Of a stretch of 64,000 nt of DNA, positions 11,129 through 21,900 are shown piece by piece. The stretch lies in the NCBI RefSeq assembly GCF_034190915.1, contig NW_026947493.1, positions 47,014,501 to 47,078,500 of the forward strand. The letters are read 5' to 3'. The stretch is from Cavia porcellus (taxonomy: Eukaryota > Chordata > Mammalia > Rodentia > Caviidae). Below the pieces are notes generated by a model, which saw nothing but the letters and a program-made list of their open reading frames with translations, was not told the DNA's origin and ran no database searches. The position numbers and the translations under genes are program-made. How positions within the stretch are numbered: the stretch's first letter is position 1; every line of letters starts with the position of its first letter.

Positions 11129-12274
11129 TTGGAGAGGGCCAGAGAACTCCAGGACAGTCTGAAAGAAACCAGAAACATGACAAGAGATAAAAATAAAAAA
11201 AAATCTCCAGCTGCCCAACAGGAGAAAATAAGCCCAGGAGAACTAAGCACTGAAGAGAACAAGCACAGTAACCATCCACTACTCGACACAGCATCAGCCG
11301 AAATTAAAAAGTACCTACATGATCTCATAGAGGAATTTAAAGCTGTACTCCTGATCCAAGTGAGGCAAGATATAAAGAGATTAATTAAAGAAATGACAAG
11401 CCCCGCCCAAGAGAACACAGATGGAAGAACTGAGGAAATCAGAAAAGAAAGAGAAGCATCTGAAGAAGAATTTAAGCGTAACCTAGAATACATGAAACAG
11501 ATCCAAAGAGAATATCAGGAAACTAAAAACTCCATTGAACATTGGCAAAATGCCTTGACAGAAACTAAAGACAGCCTTCTGAAACTTGAAGAGAGATTTA
11601 GGACATATGAACGTGAAAGAAAAAGCCTCTTAAAAATAACAAGGAACCAGAAAGAAGCAATTCTAAAACTGGAAGATGACAAAAAGATACATAACCTAAG
11701 AATAAAGAATGTGAGTGAGGAAGCAGGAACATCCAAAAATGAAATACAAAAAATATTCACAGAGATATTAAAGCAAAATTTCCCATGTATAGCAAAAAGA
11801 AATGATATCCAGATAAAAGAAGCATACAGAACACCAGCTACCTACAACCAAAACAGATCTACGCCTAGACATATAATAATCGAGATCCCAGAAATCCACC
11901 AAAAAAACAGAATATTAAAAGCAGCCAGAGAAAAGATGCAGGTTACCTATAACGGGAAATCTATCAAAATAACAGCAGACTTATCAACACAAACTCTTAA
12001 GTCAAGAAGGGAGTGGGGAGAAATATTCCAAGTCCCGAAAGAAAAAAATATGCAACCAAAGTTCATATATCCATCAAAACTCTCTCTAAAAATTAATGAA
12101 GAAATAAGATGCTTTCAAGACAAGGAGGAACTGTGGGAGTTCATGGCTACCAATCCAACCCTACAGAGAGCGCTGAAGGACATTACAGAGAAAGAGAGGA
12201 AGAGATACCAGGATTCCAGCAACAGTGGCAGAGAGGCCTCAGTGAACGGGGCAGACAATGGAATGAGGGAATAA
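11129..12274 (+). CDS. L1/HAL1-type ORF1 protein (ORF1p), uninterrupted
   Basis: L1 ORF1p is a cytoplasmic nucleic-acid chaperone that trimerises and coats its RNA. The frame has 381 codons and no stop. From sequence: a basic, Lys-rich N-terminus; a coiled-coil-type region at about residues 55-190 rich in Glu/Lys heptads; an RRM-like domain at about 188-250; and the C-terminal domain at about 245-340 with TPRHIIIEIPEIHQKNRIL, TYNGKSIKITADLS and KSRREWGEIF, matching the well-conserved L1 ORF1p blocks. By alignment with the ORF1 at 57040-58107, the usual start is more likely the in-frame ATG at 11177 (365 residues). The ATG at 11129 would add 16. The frame is intact but diverged from the neighbouring L1 ORF1s. 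It needs an outside ORF2 protein to move. Whether it is expressed is unknown. Confidence 0.85.
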   Translation: MERARELQDSLKETRNMTRDKNKKKSPAAQQEKISPGELSTEENKHSNHPLLDTASAEIKKYLHDLIEEFKAVLLIQVRQDIKRLIKEMTSPAQENTDGRTEEIRKEREASEEEFKRNLEYMKQIQREYQETKNSIEHWQNALTETKDSLLKLEERFRTYERERKSLLKITRNQKEAILKLEDDKKIHNLRIKNVSEEAGTSKNEIQKIFTEILKQNFPCIAKRNDIQIKEAYRTPATYNQNRSTPRHIIIEIPEIHQKNRILKAAREKMQVTYNGKSIKITADLSTQTLKSRREWGEIFQVPKEKNMQPKFIYPSKLSLKINEEIRCFQDKEELWEFMATNPTLQRALKDITEKERKRYQDSSNSGREASVNGADNGMRE

Positions 12275-13775
12275 GGTGGACAAATTATAGCAGAAAAGTG
12301 GAGTAGCAGACATGAGGCAGGGACGGTAAGCTAGTCTTTGGTAGAGACAGCTCTGAAACTATATTTAAAAAAAAAACAGAGGTCATTGCTAATGGTGTAT
12401 AATGATTTAAAAGACACAGTAGCCCTAGTGCCATATTTAGATTGAATTTAATTTGTTCTGGTCTGTCCGCTCATGTCAGATTTGAGGACACAGACATCTT
12501 GACCCAAAAATAGCAGGCTATACCATGGTAACTATCCTTACTTTCCTATTAACTTAAACTGAAATCCTATAATACTTACTTGTCTTACTATGACTGATCT
12601 TAATTGAATCTGAATCGTAAGACTATGGGTTGGCCATGGCTGATTTTATTTGAAATTGGTATGCTTGTCAGTATCAACCCTAAAAGTAGAGGCAACTACT
12701 CTGAGGATGACAAGTTGTAAAGAATATCCATACTGGTATTAATTAGTAACAGCTTCCAAACCCTACAATGCTGCCAAAGTTAAGTTTTTATAAAAATAGG
12801 TGATACTATATTTAACTATAATAAGCCAGTGTGGTGGTCAAATCTATTGAAAATAACAAGAGGAAACATAGTAACTATGGAAGATCATCTATATTGTGGT
12901 CTTAAATGTTTTATCCATTGCATGTTTTTCTAGGAAATTGTTTTGCTGTCTTGCTATGACTTGGTATTCCCTATAACACAGAGAGGATAGATATATATGT
13001 AGAAATTCACACATGGGTTCTTCTTTTCTTTTTAATTATTTATGGGAACAGATTATATAATGTAAGATGTAATGAACAGATACTCTGAGGAAGAGACACT
13101 AAGAAACCCGAGGCTAATTTAGTAGCATTATGATAGAAATTCTAGCAATACTAATGTTTGCTGATTAGAATGACATTGGACTGGTTTCTTGAGTTCAATT
13201 TCAGCATATGTAGAGATGGGGACAGCTATCACAAAGAGAAGGAGAGATGAGTTGGTAGTTACTATTGTCTTCTCTAATTTGGTACTTGAGGACCTAAAAA
13301 GTCTTCAATGATTTGATTAGTTCTATAATATACACTAAGTATATAAGGTGGATGAAGATGGGGACAACTATTTGTAAAAAACTAGAGACAGTTAGATAGA
13401 CAATCAAGATTTCCAGTGGGCTTCCTATGAAATCTGTATTTCTTTAAATTGTTTTTTTTAACTGCTATGTTCTGTTTTGATATGTTTAATCTTACCCTCT
13501 TTGAGAAGTAAAACAAATGTGTAGGACTGATAACCATGTTACTGAGCTCTTGTTCGATCATAGAGCAGAAGGGTTTGTAGTGTCACTTTATGAATGCCAT
13601 TCTAAATGCTTTAATTCCATAACATGAACAGCTACTTCTAAGATGACAATGTGTAACTTATCAACCAGCAATTTCTTACCATTTGTTTTTCTGTAAGTTT
13701 GTATCATTTCTACCCTTTTTTAAAATCTCCATGTATTCTTTTGTTTCCTTTTCTTTAAATAAAAAATAAAAAAAA
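12275..13775 (+). repeat. 3' UTR of the HAL1-like element with degenerate ~150-bp tandem units
   Basis: Right after the ORF1 stop the sequence becomes AT-rich and carries repeated versions of a unit around ACAGCTATTTTGAAGAAAAC and ATGGTAACTATTGT: near 12500-12545, 12690-12750, 12835-12890, 13075-13135, 13215-13275 and 13345-13405. The last ~240 bases (13530-13770) match the terminal segment of the other L1 3' ends and end in an AAATAAA-type A-rich tail. No ORF2 homology is present. Confidence 0.8.
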
Positions 13776-13786
13776 AAGATTGTCTG
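13776..13786. repeat. Right target-site duplication of the 4-kb element
   Basis: AAGATTGTCTG, identical to 9756-9766. Its first bases merge with the end of the A-tail. Confidence 0.93.
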
Positions 13787-16600
13787 AATGTCTTTGTAGT
13801 AGTGTTTGTATTTTCTAATCTGTTCCTCAGATCTATTTCTTTGTCGGTACCATGCTGATTTTATTACAGTGGCTTTGTAATATAGTTTCAAGTTAGGACT
13901 TGAGATGCCTTCTGTCTTGCCTTTGTTGCCCAGAATCACCTTTGCTATTCTACGTTTCTTCTCTTTCCAGATGAATTTTAGGAATATTTTCTCTAGATCT
14001 GTAAGGTATGTTAATGGTATTTTGATTGGGATTGCATTGAGTCTGTGTAACAGTTTTGGGAGTATGGCCATTTTCACAATGTTGGTTCTTCCTAGCCCAG
14101 AGCAAGGAATATCTCCATTTTCTAATATCCTCTTCAGTCTCCTTTTTTAGTGTCACATAAACTTCAGCATATAGGTCTTTTACATTCTTAGTTAGGTTGA
14201 TTCCTAAGTATTTCATTTTTTTTAAATGCTATTGTAAAGGGTGATAGTTTCATAATTTTTCTCTTGGTGAGTTTTTTGTTTGTGTACAGGAGTGCTATTG
14301 ATTTTTGAGCTTTGACTTTGTATCCAGTTATGCTGCTGAATTTCCTTATTATCTCTAGTAGTCTTTTAATCGAGTTTTTGGGATCTTCTATTTAGAGTAT
14401 CATGTCACCTGCAAATAATGATAATTTAACTTCTTTTTTTCCTATTTTTATTCCTTTTATTTTCCCCTCTTGTTTGATTGCTCTGGCTAATATTTCCAGA
14501 ACTATATTGAATGGGAGTGGTGATAGTGAACATCCTTGTCTTAATCCTGATTGTAGAGTGAATGCTTTCAGTTTTTGTCCATTTAGTATAATGTTGGCTG
14601 TTGGTTTGTCATAGATGGCCTTTATGAGATTGAGTACATACCATTTATTCCAAATTTCTATAGGGTTTTTATCATGAACAGATGTTGGACTTTATCAAAA
14701 GGCTTTTCTGCATCTATTGAGATGATCACGTGATTTTTATTTTTGGCTCTGTGGATGTGGTGTATTACATTTATTGATTTGTGTATGTTGAACCATCCCT
14801 GCATTCCTGGAATAAATCCCACTTGGTTGTGGTGTATAATCTTCTTGATGGTTTGCTGCATTCTATTTGCCAATGTTTTATTGAGAATCTTTGCATCAAT
14901 GTTTGTTAGTGAGATTGGTCTATAGTTCTCCTTTTTGGCTGGGTCTTTCTCTAGTTTTGGTATCAGAGTGATACTTGCCTCCAAGAATAAGTTAGGGAGG
15001 ACTGCTTCTCTTTCATTTTCATTGAAGAGCTTAAGGAGTATTGGTGTTAAATCTTCTCTAAATTTTTTATAGAATTCAGCTGTGAATCCATCCAGACCTG
15101 GGCTTTTCCTTGTTGGTAAGTTTTTAATCACATTTTCAATTTCAATAGCTGATATTGGGTTATTCAAAATTGTTAAATCTTCTTGATTGAGCCTTGGTAG
15201 TTCATATCTTCCTAGAAATATGTGCATTTCTTCTGTTTTCCACTCTATGTGAGTAGAGATTTTCAAACTAGGTCTTTATGATCTTTTGAATTTACATGGG
15301 ATCTGTAGTAATTTCCTTTTTTTCAGTCTTTATTGCGTGGATTTGAGTTTTTTCTTTCTTTTTCTTGTGAAGGTTGGCCAGGGGTTTATCAATTTTGTTT
15401 ATTCTCTCAAAAAATCCCAGCTCTTTGATTCATCAATTCTTTGTATGTTTTTTTTTTTTTTAGTTTCAATTGCATCAATTTCTGCTCTAATCTTTACAAT
15501 TTCTTTTCTTCTATGAGCTTTGGGTTTGACTTACTCTTTCTTTTCTAGAAGCTTAAGATGTAGCATTGGGTTATTTATTTGTGTTTGTTCCACTTTCTTG
15601 ATGTGACTTTATTGCTATATATTTCCCTTTTAGGACTGCTTTCATTGCATCCCATAGGTTATGGTATGTTGTACCTGCATTTTCATTTTATTGTAGGTAT
15701 TGTTTTATTTCTTTTTTAAATTCATCTGTAACCTACTGGTTATTCAGAAGGTTGTTGGTTAATTTCCATGTATTTATGCAGGGTTTTTTTGCCATTGATT
15801 TCAATTTTAGTGCATTATGATCAGATATTATGAATGGGGTAATTTCACTCCCTTTGCATTTAGTTAAGAATGCTTTATAGGTTAATATATGGTCTATTTT
15901 GGAGAATGTCCCATGTGCAGCTGAGAAGAATGTATATTCTAATGTGGCTGGGTGGAACACTATGTAAACATCCACTAAGTCCATTCGCTCATAGGTATGA
16001 TTCAGTTCTGTTATTTCTTTGCTGACTTTTTGTCTAGTTGATCTATCCTTTGTGACAGTGGGGTGTTAAGGTCTCCTATTACAATCGTGTTCTTGTGCAC
16101 TTGGTTCTTCATGTCCATTAGTATTTGTTTTATATAGTTGGGTGCTCCTGTATTTGGTGCATATATATTTATAATTGTTAGTTCTTCCTTTTGTAGTTTT
16201 CTACTTACGAGTATGTAGTGGCCTTCTTTATCTCTTTTGATCCTTTTAGGTTTGAAGTTCATGTTGTCTGCAAACACAATAGCTACTGCTGCTTTTTCTG
16301 GGTTCCTATTGCATGGAATACTGTTTTCCACCTTTTAACTTTTAGTCTATGAGTTTCTTTTCCAGTCAAATGTGTTTCTTGTATACAGTGTATTATGGGA
16401 TCCTGTTTCTTAATCCATTCTGTCAACCTGTTTCTTTTGATAGGTGACTTGAGCCCATTTACATTTTTGGTATCACTGATATGTACTAGCTTGACTTTGC
16501 CATGTTGTATTCCTATTATTGACTTCCTGCTTTTCTCCCTTGTTTCTTGTCCAGCCTGGTGGTTTCTCTCTGTTGTTGTTGTGGAGATTGTGGTCATTTT
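13787..16600 (-). pseudogene. L1 ORF2 (endonuclease and reverse transcriptase), N-terminal and central part
   Basis: Minus-strand frames cover, from N to C: the endonuclease start (16283-16609; CIQETHL), mid-endonuclease (16011-16331; INIYAPN, IVIGDLNTPL), endonuclease end (15733-15984; [13 protein letters not shown] triad motif near 15815), RT fingers/palm (14658-15266; [19 protein letters not shown]), and thumb (13676-14216). The usual RT catalytic FADD reads FAGD at 14404-14415, so a metal-binding Asp is lost. At least four frame breaks separate these pieces. Non-functional. Confidence 0.9.
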
Positions 16601-16689
16601 TATCTCCATCTAGCATGTCTTTTAGTACTCTTTCTAGGGTTGGTTTGGTGAACATGAACTTCTTTAGGTGTTCTTTGTCATGGAAGTAT

Positions 16690-17645
16690 CTTATTTCTCC
16701 ATTAAATTTGAAAGACAGTTTTGCTGAGTACTTCAGTCTGGATTGAAAGTTGTTTTTTTTTTAAGGCTTGAAATACTTCACTGCAAGCTCGTCTTAACTT
16801 GAAGATTTGTGCTGAAAAGTCTGCTGTGATTCTAATAGGCTTTCCTTGATATGTGAGTTGTGTCTTTTCTCTAACAGCTTTTAGTATTCTGTTTTTATGC
16901 TGTATGTCTGGGATCTTAATTATTATATGTCTGGGTGTAGATTTTTGTTGGTTATGACTGTTTGGCATTCTATATACCTCACTTATTTGTATGTCAGATT
17001 TTTCCTCCATGTTTGAGGAATTTTTTGCCCTTACTTTGTGAACAGGTTAGTTATGTCCTTTGCATTGTCTCCTACATTCTCATTGATGCCTATTAGTCTT
17101 ACATTGTTTCTCTTGGCATCATCTTGAAGCTGCTGGATTGTCATTTCATGCTGCTTTGTTGTTTTTATAAGTTCTATACTTTCATGATTCTATCTGGGAT
17201 CTTGTCCTCAAGGCCTGAAATTCTATCCTCAGCTTCATTTAAATGGTTTTGCCAGCTTTCAATACAATTTTTTGTTGCTTGGATTTTTTTTTGAATTTGT
17301 TTCATGGATTCTGCTTGCTTTCTGCATTGTTCATTCAAAGTTTCAGTCAATTTCCCATGTTCTTGTGTGTTTTTTTTTTATCTATTTTTTTCTCTAGTTA
17401 TGTTGAGCAACTCATTTACTGAGGTTGTTATTTCTGGTTGTTATTTCTTTACATAACACATTATTTCTAATTTGAGTTCCTCTATAGCCTCATGGATTTG
17501 TTTGTTTATTTCATTTGCTATCTTTTCAGAGATTTTTGGTATATGACTTTTAAAGTCCTCTATTTCATTGTTGCCTGTACTTGCTCTTGATGGACTAGAA
17601 GTTTGAGATTGTATTTTGCCTTTTTATTTTGTCACTTTCACCTTT
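16690..17645 (-). pseudogene. L1 ORF1 remnant of the minus-strand L1
   Basis: The C-terminal half is open at 16702-17010: EEKSDIQISEVYRMPNSHNQ, STPRHIIIKIPDI, GKPIRITADFSAQ, the conserved ORF1p CTD blocks. Upstream (17010-17645) the coiled-coil region is recognisable but broken by frameshifts and T-runs. The likely start codon context, MTK-like, lies near 17635. It cannot encode a whole protein. Confidence 0.85.
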
Positions 17646-18522
17646 TGGGTAAATATTTGGTCTTTCAATCCAACAGTCTCAACTGTCTATAGTGTGAATT
17701 TTAGGGTCCTACTGTGTGGCTTATGTTTGTCCAGTTGCTGGGTATCACAATGAAGAGGAGAGCCAGTCACCTGAATTTTTCCTACAGGGCCTATTGGGTG
17801 AGTCCTGTCTTCTTTCTTGGCTAACTAGCCTAGAAGTATTGATGTAGGTCGACTCTTAGTTTCTGCTGTTGCTATGTCTTCAGGTTGTTGCAGGTCACCA
17901 GATCTCCCTATGCATAGTGTTGTGTCAGCTGAGGCCCTACTGTGTCACTGGGGGTCTCATAAGCTCTTTGAATTTTCTCCAAGTTGGGGGGGGGCATTAT
18001 CAGTGCACTCCTGAACCTGTCTGATGTTCTCAGTGTAGAGGAGGGGATTACCCACTGTCTTGCCAGGTCGATCAAGGTCTTACATTTGAAGACAGTTTCA
18101 CTTCCACTCCTATTTACCCACTACAGACTTCTATTTCATGGGCAAACGCACCACACTGCCTGGAGCCTGCTGAGGTCTTCATTTGGGTGAGAGGTTCCTG
18201 ATTCTCCCATCTAGCCAGCATGGTAATCCACTGTAGTTCAAGGTTCTGGGAGAAGGGTTTGGATCCAAAGATTAACTGCAGTACTAGATCAAGGAGGCAA
18301 GTGGGTTCCCTAAGGGGTGGACCCACAGCAGAGATTGGAGGCAACCCAGGGGTGCCTTGAGTGTCCCAGGTGTTCCCAACTGAAGAGCGGGCCTAGCTGT
18401 GGCAGTTCAAGGTGACCCAGGTGTGTTGGGGGCTTCCCTGGTGCTCCCAGCCGAGGGGCAGGCCCAGTGGTGGCAGTCCAAGGTGGTCCAGGTGTGCTGG
18501 GGTCATCCCCGATGCTCCCAGC
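17646..18522 (-). promoter_or_regulatory. 5' UTR of the minus-strand L1 with a 71-bp tandem array
   Basis: This GC-richer leader precedes ORF1. Near its 5' end the motif GCTCCCAGC (GTTCCCAAC in the inner copy) recurs at 18372, 18443 and 18514, an exact 71-base period, with about three units over 18300-18522. The unit bears no obvious resemblance to the 44-bp unit of the HAL1-like element. The element ends at the array, directly against its target-site duplication. A promoter role is inferred from the position. Confidence 0.75.
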
Positions 18523-18665
18523 TTCATTATTTTAATAGTGGTTTTGAAGAAAAGTTTTACTTTTTATGAAGTTCAGTTAACTAGTTTGCCCTTTTATGGA
18601 TCTTGCCTTTAATGTTATATCAGTGAGTTTGGCAGTGCTCCTTCCTTTTCTATTTAATGAAGAAT
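18523..18665 (-). mobile_element. Right part of the old interrupted L1
   Basis: The block after the target-site copy (TTCATTATTTT), including GTTTTGAAGAAAAGTTTTAC and CTTTTATGGATCTTGC, is typical of the minus strand of the 3' third of ORF2 in old L1s. It continues the fragment ending at 8285. It is short and diverged. Confidence 0.6.
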
Positions 18666-20216
18666 TTGAGAAGCGACGTAAAAAAATCTGCCTCAAAACC
18701 CTGCGTGTCAGTTTAGCATTTCTGCTTGAGGTTGCAGGTTATCTTAAGCAGGGTGCCCAGAGGATTCTTCTCAAGTGAACGTTTTCTACTTTTGCACCTT
18801 TGAGCTCTTTCTGGTGAAACTCAACTTCCAAAAGGCTTAACCCTGAATATATGAGACTTCTAGGAACATTCTGGGTCTATACAATAACTAGGATATTGAG
18901 GTATCCAACTCTTTGAGTTGTCCACTTCTCATTTAAATTTGGATATTAAGGTATCCAGCTGTTATTTTTGAATTATTTTTCCTTTACATTTGGGCAGCTT
19001 TGCAGCATATATTTTGGAAAAAATATGTGTATATAATTATTATATGTTCTTGATGGATCAACCTTTTATCATTATATAGTGCTGTTGTAAAGTATAACAA
19101 TATGTGTCTTAAAGTCAATTTTTATGACTTTGGTTCTCTTTGTTGCATTTTGCTTACTATGTATTTTTTCAAAGTTTAGCCAGATAGTTTACAACTCTGC
19201 CTATTCTTTCTTGTGCAGAGCTTCCAAATCAGTCAAACATGAGAATTTAGAACATCTTCAGGTCTCTTTGCTGAGCATTCTTGTACCACTATGACTGTGT
19301 GTGGCCTCCTACATTTCCAGGAATGTTAGCGCTTTTCAAAAACCCTTATGGACATCCTGTTTCTCAAGTTTTCTTTTTAAGCCTTTTGGTTAGTCTATCG
19401 TTTGCCTCAGCTGTTATCCCTTGCTTCAATTGTTATCCATTACCTCAGACAGCATTGTTTGTAAAACAAAAGTTTTTATTAGTATGTTTGCAGTAAATAG
19501 TGATTATGTTCATTGTTGAGAATTGATGCCTGTAGATTACACATTATTTTTTATTTCACCTTTCTCTTTCTTCTGCTTCTCCTTTCTCCAGCTCTGGCAA
19601 ATGCTTCCCTGGGAGAGATGCTTGGAAGTTTAGATGAGATCAAATAAAGACAAACACTTTGAGTAAGGTTTTCAGGGATTTACTTCATAGGGTAAAAATT
19701 TTTTGAGAATGAGGTCTGTTCTGTTCCCTTTGGTACTTAGGATGTGAGCTGTCATTTTTCAAGGCTACTGTTGAAGTGAATAATATGGTGTGGGACTAGT
19801 GTAACTTAAATCAAAGCTCAGTTTTCTTATTCAGAAAGCATAATCTTTTTAAAAGTAAATTAAAAGCTACCTGGATTTCTATGGATCTTTTGTTCATTTT
19901 GAGTTCTTAAAAGGTGATTTTGACAAAAAATTTTCCATTTTGTTTTGTTTTCATTGAGGGGCAAACTTTTGGAGGTCTTTATTCCATTTTTACTTTTGTC
20001 ACTTTGCAATCAATTTTGATGTTAGAAAACACTACTTTTGAGCTCCGTTTAAGCAAACTATTATCCCTCCTGCAAATAAGTCCATTACTATTACATTGTA
20101 CAATATTCACTGAGATATCATTAAATTTTGAATTAAACAATTTTGTAAATTTATTTTCTTTTATATCTTGGTCCACTCCTTGTGTTTTTGAATTATATTA
20201 TATTAATTATAATGCT
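18666..20216. other. Unique AT-rich DNA, no gene seen
   Basis: No convincing coding frame, RNA gene or clear repeat. GGATATTGAGGTATCCA-like text appears twice (about 18892 and 18942). A patch at 19300-19450 could be an old L1 3' fragment but is too diverged to assign. Confidence 0.5.
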
Positions 20217-20400
20217 TACAACTGGCATGCGTTGGCTCATCTCTGCCATAGTATATCCTCCTGCTGTTGGCCCCTGACTTTACCGCTCTGTTCAGTTACC
20301 TTCGCTGTTCGGTGATCCTCTTATGCTGCTGGTCATCTTTATCTCTCATTAGAATATCTTTCAGTCCTCAGAAGTATGCCCTTTCTAATTACAGGACCCT
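20217..20400 (-). mobile_element. L1 ORF1/ORF2-boundary relic
   Basis: The sequence ACAACTGGCATGCGTTGGCT near 20219 parallels the minus-strand start of ORF2 at 52500-52545, and GGTCATCTTTATCTCTCATT near 20330 parallels the ORF1 C-terminal region at 53098-53122. The two lie in the same order as in a minus-strand L1. It is an old, short fragment. The 133-codon open frame overlapping it (19914-20315) is not a gene. Confidence 0.45.
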
Positions 20401-20464
20401 GGACCTTAAGGACTAATCATGCTACAGAGCTAAACAGGAGCATTTGACTTCTGATTCTTGGGTT

Positions 20465-20534
20465 AGGCTGCCAAATTTTTTACATTTTTTTTTGTCTTTT
20501 TCCTTTTTATCGGTACCGTAGGCTGCCAAATTTT
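20465..20534 (-). mobile_element. Extremely 5'-truncated ID SINE (tail only)
   Basis: Only about 40 bases of a minus-strand ID element (20480-20519: T-run, then ATCGGTACCGT) lie between identical 15-base duplications AGGCTGCCAAATTTT at 20465-20479 and 20520-20534. The body has been lost to truncation, leaving the unique tail. The perfect duplication shows it is an independent insertion and not erosion of a longer copy. Confidence 0.88.
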
Positions 20535-20544
20535 AAATTTCAGC

Positions 20545-20700
20545 TTCACTAGCTCCCATTGTGTAATCTTGGAGAACCCATTGACTTCTCTATGCTTCAG
20601 TTCACCATCCAAAAAATGTTATTCATTCATAGGTTCAAATAGCAGGCTTAAGATAATGCCTGCCATAGCTTAAGAAGTATGTAAAGATCAGCTTTTGCAT
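20545..20700 (+). mobile_element. MIR SINE relic
   Basis: It follows the MIR order: a TGTGTAATCTTGG-like core, CTTCTCTATGCTTCAGTTCACC, then the AT-rich 3' part. It is a weak match typical of this ancient mammalian SINE. Confidence 0.5.
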
Positions 20701-21019
20701 GCTGTGATAAGCAACACATGTGCACATAATTTGACTGACACTATTAATCCTATTAATACTGACACTTCCTAAAAATTTCTTATTGGAGAAGGGTAGATAA
20801 AATTTAAAGGCATGGAAAGTGATGATAACTGTAAAACATTTAAACAATAAGCGCAATCTTTGAATCTGTGGAGTAATGGTACAAAATGACATAGTAAAGT
20901 CTTTGAGCCCTGTGGATAAAACAATTTTGTAATAATAGTTTATATTTGTAAAGTGCTTTTAACCTTTAATCACATTGTCATCTATTATTTAAGCACATGG
21001 AATCATTGTGGTTGGTTTT

Positions 21020-21147
21020 AAAAGTCATGGGGCTGGGGATTTAACTCAGCGGCATAAAGTGCCTGCTTTGTAAACAGGCAGTCGTGAGTTCAAACCCTGG
21101 TACCGATAAAAAGGAAAAAGACAAAAAAAAAAAAAAAAAAGTCATGG
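21020..21147 (+). mobile_element. ID-type SINE with target-site duplication
   Basis: The body starts at 21031 (GGCTGGGGATTTAACTCAGC), has the CAGGCAGTCGTGAGTTC B-box region, and ends GGTACCGATAAAAAGG plus an 18-A tail. Flanks AAAAGTCATGG (21020-21030, 21137-21147) form the duplication. Confidence 0.93.
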
Positions 21148-21319
21148 AAGAGAAACTGTAGGTTACTAGCCAAATAATGATTTAACCTATTTCTCATTTT
21201 GATGTTTAAATAAATGCAAAAAGCCATAAGAGCAAACGAATTCTTTGTATATAATAATTAACTAATAGAATTTGTGATTTGTACTGTATGTAAAATAATG
21301 GCTAAGGTATAGGAATGCT

Positions 21320-21475
21320 AGAGCTAGACTGACTCGGTTTAATATCTGCCTTGCCACTCTCTGGATATATAATTCTGGATGAGTTATGCAATATTTTCAC
21401 ATCTTGCTTTTCTCATCTGTAGAAAAGGGCTAACTCATAGTGTCAATCTCCATAGGGTTGTGTGATTATTGAATA
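21320..21475 (+). mobile_element. MIR SINE relic
   Basis: It has MIR core features in order: CTGCCTTGCCACTCTCTGG, CTTTTCTCATCTGTAGAAAA and CATAGGGTTGTGTGATTATT. Confidence 0.7.
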
Positions 21476-21759
21476 AAAATACTTATATCTTATGTATTTT
21501 TTATAGAAGTGATTCTTTTTGTTGAAAATATAAATGTCTTTCAAAAAAGGAAGAGTACTTATAATCTTGTCTCCTGAGTTAGTTGCCACCAGCCCTTTAT
21601 TTTGTATATCTCTGGGCTTTTTCATTATTATAGTATGGTTTTTTTCTTTTTACAAAAATTGTGGTATTATACTTTTTATACACAGGCTTTGTATTGGTTA
21701 TTTCAGGTGTAAACTTCTGGAAAAAATAAATTTTTGTGTAATGAAGTATTAGCTCCGTG

Positions 21760-21900
21760 AATTTTTAATTACATGGCCACAGACATGTTTTATTAACTTT
21801 CTATGCTTCAATTTCCTCATCTGTAAAATGAGAGGATCATGTAATTCAATAAATAATATAATGCATGTAGAGGTCTTAATAGATACTAGAACATTATCAC
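21760..21900 (+). mobile_element. MIR SINE relic
   Basis: CTTCAATTTCCTCATCTGTA followed by AAATGAGAGGATCATG is a characteristic MIR 3' core. Confidence 0.65.

Larger units (their letters stand above)
9767..13775 (+). mobile_element. HAL1-like (half-L1) retrotransposon: intact ORF1, no ORF2
   Basis: This 4.0-kb plus-strand element sits in the ORF2 of the minus-strand L1, with perfect 11-base target-site duplications (9756-9766, 13776-13786) and an A-rich 3' end (13755-13777). It has a full L1-style 5' UTR starting GGGGAGAAAATGGTGGC, a 44-bp tandem array, a complete ORF1 (11129-12274) and a long L1-type 3' UTR. About 1.5 kb separates the ORF1 stop from the poly(A), and no endonuclease or reverse-transcriptase segment lies in it. 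Known HAL1 elements have this ORF1-only plan and rely on L1 ORF2 protein in trans. An open 381-codon frame and many retained CpGs suggest it is the younger element of the nest. Confidence 0.88.
8286..18522 (-). mobile_element. Near full-length minus-strand L1, itself interrupted by a 4-kb element
   Basis: Read on the minus strand the order is 5' UTR (18522-17646), ORF1 (about 17645-16690), ORF2 (about 16600-8720) and 3' UTR with poly(A) (T-rich at 8286-8320). The flanks TTCATTGTTTT (8275-8285) and TTCATTATTTT (18523-18533) form an 11-base target-site duplication with one mismatch. With the inner element (9767-13775) and its duplicated target removed, the length is about 6.2 kb, normal for L1. 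Both ORFs are broken by stops and frameshifts, so it is inactive. Confidence 0.88.

Noticed and set aside
19914..20315. 133-codon plus-strand frame
   Set aside because: Low-complexity, Leu/Phe/Ser-rich translation, overlapping an L1 relic; no family signature.
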